Shown here: positions 5,590 to 7,085 of the stretch, in pieces | Numbering within the stretch: position 1 is the first letter of the stretch | Layout: each line of letters begins with the position of its first letter | DNA from: Candidatus Nanopelagicales bacterium | GTDB lineage: Bacteria > Actinomycetota > Actinomycetes > S36-B12 | Reading direction: 5' to 3' | Assembly: GCA_938091275.1 (NCBI GenBank) | Contig: CALKMY010000147.1 | Location: 1 to 7,085 of the forward strand | DNA: 7,085 nucleotides | Translations under genes and position numbers: made by a program | The notes under the pieces: generated by a model | The model's database searches: none | What the model saw: only the letters and a program-made list of their open reading frames with translations | What the model was told of the DNA's origin: nothing

Positions 5590-7085
5590 TCGACACCCCT
5601 CCCCGACTCCCCGCCTCGACGATCGTGGATGAAGGATGCCAGCACGTGTCGGTCGTCGAACGCAATCTCGCCATCCGACCACTCCTGTGTCGCTTCATGC
5701 CCCTTGCCCAGGACCAGAACGACATCACCCGATCTCGCCGTCGCCACCGCGAGCCCGATGGCGTCTCGCCGCGAATCACACTCGTAAATCTCAGAAGTTC
5801 CCTGTACTCCTTCGAGAATCTGCCGTCGAATGTCCGCCGGGTTCTCCGAACGCGGGTTGTCATCGGTCACGATGACGACGTCCGCCCGACTGGCCGCCGT
5901 GCCCATATCCGGTCGCTTCTTCGGGTCGCGGTCTCCCCCGGCACCGAAGACGACGACGACTCGTCCTGCCCCACGTGCGGCTCGCTCACGAGTTGCTGCA
6001 GAAACGACCTGCTCGATCGCATCCGGCGTGTGTGCGTAGTCCACGATGTAATCGATGCCGTTCTCGCGTCCGACGAGTTCCATCCGGCCTGGGATTCGAG
6101 CTGTCTCGGTTGCGTCCGCAGCAACGTCGAGCGGAACGCCCACACGAAGTGCCGCGACGATTGCCACGGCGGCATTCGCGACAACAAAGTCGGCACCCAC
6201 CGGAGTTCGCACGTCGCAGGAGTCGACTCCATCGGTCAACACCCACCCGCCATCGACACCGGTCATATTCCAGTTGGCCGCTCTACCGGTGGCACTTACC
6301 GTCTCGAGGGGAATAGCCGACTCCCGCGCGAGGCGCTCTCCCCACTCGTCATCGATCAGCACAACTCCCCGCCGAGAACGCTCCTTTGTAAAGAGCTCCG
6401 CCTTGGCGGCGAAGTAGGCCTCCATAGTCGCGTGATAGTCCAGATGATCGTGGCTGAGGCCCGTGAAAACGGCCACGTCAAAGACGACGCCATCGACTCG
6501 ATGCTCGCTCAAGGCAATACTCGAGACTTCCATGACGATGGCCTCCGCTCCGCGGTCCACCATCGACCTGGCCATCGCCTGGATGTCGGGTGCTTCGGGT
6601 GTCGTGCGTGGGCCTGATGCGAGTTGATCGCCGTTCAACGTCGAGCCCAAGGTTCCGATGACGCCACAACTGATATCTCCGGCGTCCAGGGCTGCCGCGA
6701 GCAGGGCGCCGACGCTGGTCTTGCCGTTTGTGCCGGTTACCCCGACCATCGTCAGCGACCGCGTGGGAAAGCCAGCGAGGACGGCTGCAATGTGCGCGAC
6801 GAGAGGCCGCGGTTGATCGTGGACGATGATCGGGACATCACTATGGGCGCTGCGAGCGATGATTGATTGACCTTGGCCATCGGTGATCACCGCGACCGCT
6901 CCTCGACGGCATGCTTCGTCGATGAATTCAGCTCCGTGACGATGGTGGCCGGGCAGTGCCGCGAACGCAAAGCCCGGTTCCACCCCGTCGGACGACAGTG
7001 CGATACCTACGATGTCGAGGTTCGCTACCGATTCGTCGAGTATGGGTGGCACGTCCGCGATCGGGGCGCGACCGGCGTCACGAAG
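5586..7085 (-). CDS. murE: MurE, UDP-MurNAc-L-Ala-D-Glu ligase, probably meso-diaminopimelate type; 5' end outside window
   Basis: MurE adds the third residue of the stem peptide. The frame is open to the right edge. A GTG at 7050-7052 could start a 488-residue protein, but that leaves only about 12 residues before the first domain motif, and the frame continues upstream as LRDAGRAPIAD, which resembles a MurE N-terminus; I therefore treat it as 5'-partial. Numbered from that GTG: IVGIALSSDGVEPGFAFAALPG (14-35, uridine-binding domain), P-loop GTNGKTS (107-113), TTPEAPD (150-156), EVSSIALSEHRVDGV (175-189), FTGLSHDHLDYHATMEAYFAAKAELF (196-221, with the expected carbamylated Lys), DYAHTPDAI (338-346), FGAGGDRDPKKRPDMG (369-384), TDDNPRSENP (396-405) and LGKGHE (448-453). 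The DNPR form is the known signature for meso-diaminopimelate, against other residues for L-Lys enzymes. The stop overlaps the murF GTG. Confidence 0.95.
   Translation of the reverse strand, partial: LRDAGRAPIADVPPILDESVANLDIVGIALSSDGVEPGFAFAALPGHHRHGAEFIDEACRRGAVAVITDGQGQSIIARSAHSDVPIIVHDQPRPLVAHIAAVLAGFPTRSLTMVGVTGTNGKTSVGALLAAALDAGDISCGVIGTLGSTLNGDQLASGPRTTPEAPDIQAMARSMVDRGAEAIVMEVSSIALSEHRVDGVVFDVAVFTGLSHDHLDYHATMEAYFAAKAELFTKERSRRGVVLIDDEWGERLARESAIPLETVSATGRAANWNMTGVDGGWVLTDGVDSCDVRTPVGADFVVANAAVAIVAALRVGVPLDVAADATETARIPGRMELVGRENGIDYIVDYAHTPDAIEQVVSAATRERAARGAGRVVVVFGAGGDRDPKKRPDMGTAASRADVVIVTDDNPRSENPADIRRQILEGVQGTSEIYECDSRRDAIGLAVATARSGDVVLVLGKGHEATQEWSDGEIAFDDRHVLASFIHDRRGGESGRGVE
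5596..5604 (-). promoter_or_regulatory. Ribosome binding site of murF (decides the GTG start)
   Basis: Minus-strand GGGGAGGGG lies inside the 3' end of murE, 6 bases before the GTG at 5589. It is one of the two strongest purine-rich sites in the window and supports the GTG start over the upstream ATG at 5682. Confidence 0.8.

Noticed and set aside
5625..6617. Plus-strand open frame of 330 residues, the longest on that strand
   Set aside because: It runs antisense to murE, which carries all MurE motifs in order. The antisense product resembles no family I know and has the composition of a shadow frame.
1..7085. Possible hidden novel system, mobile element, small RNA or promoter
   Set aside because: The six dcw genes cover the window except for 12 bases. 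I saw no inverted-repeat terminator, repeat array, tRNA or integration scar, so nothing supports an extra system here.

Overview
The window is a densely packed piece of a dcw (division and cell wall) cluster, read entirely on the minus strand. In transcription order, from the right edge to the left, it holds murE (5' end cut by the window edge), murF, mraY, murD, ftsW and murG (3' end cut by the window edge). The largest non-coding gap is 12 bases, so no stretch is unexplained. I see no RNA gene, mobile element, repeat array, CRISPR, promoter or terminator. All plus-strand open frames and the other minus-strand frames are shadows of these six genes.

The DNA is GC-rich (roughly 60% by eye). 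The proteins look like those of Actinomycetota: MurG has the GGTAGHxEPAL form of the first glycine loop, MraY has the Cys-containing loop followed by [23 protein letters not shown], and MurD has the segment IGFTLGxPxVGMxGVVDDxLVDRA. MurE carries the DNPR signature of meso-diaminopimelate ligases, so the organism probably makes an A1gamma-type peptidoglycan. I cannot place it below phylum or class with confidence.

The genes form one biosynthetic line. MurE, MurD and MurF are cytoplasmic ATP-dependent Mur ligases that build the UDP-MurNAc-pentapeptide; the order of action is MurD, MurE, MurF. MraY moves phospho-MurNAc-pentapeptide to undecaprenyl phosphate (lipid I) and MurG adds GlcNAc (lipid II). 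FtsW is the SEDS glycosyltransferase that polymerises lipid II at the septum. The four upstream junctions (murE-murF, murF-mraY, mraY-murD, murD-ftsW) are all 4-base start/stop overlaps (GTGA, ATGA, GTGA, ATGA), which points to a single message with translational coupling. The last junction, ftsW-murG, has a 12-base gap, is in the same frame across one TAG stop and lacks a visible Shine-Dalgarno sequence.

I found no undescribed system here. The points worth a second look are local: family-motif departures in MurD and MurE, corrected GTG starts for murD and murF, the unusual ftsW-murG junction, and a strongly basic FtsW tail.
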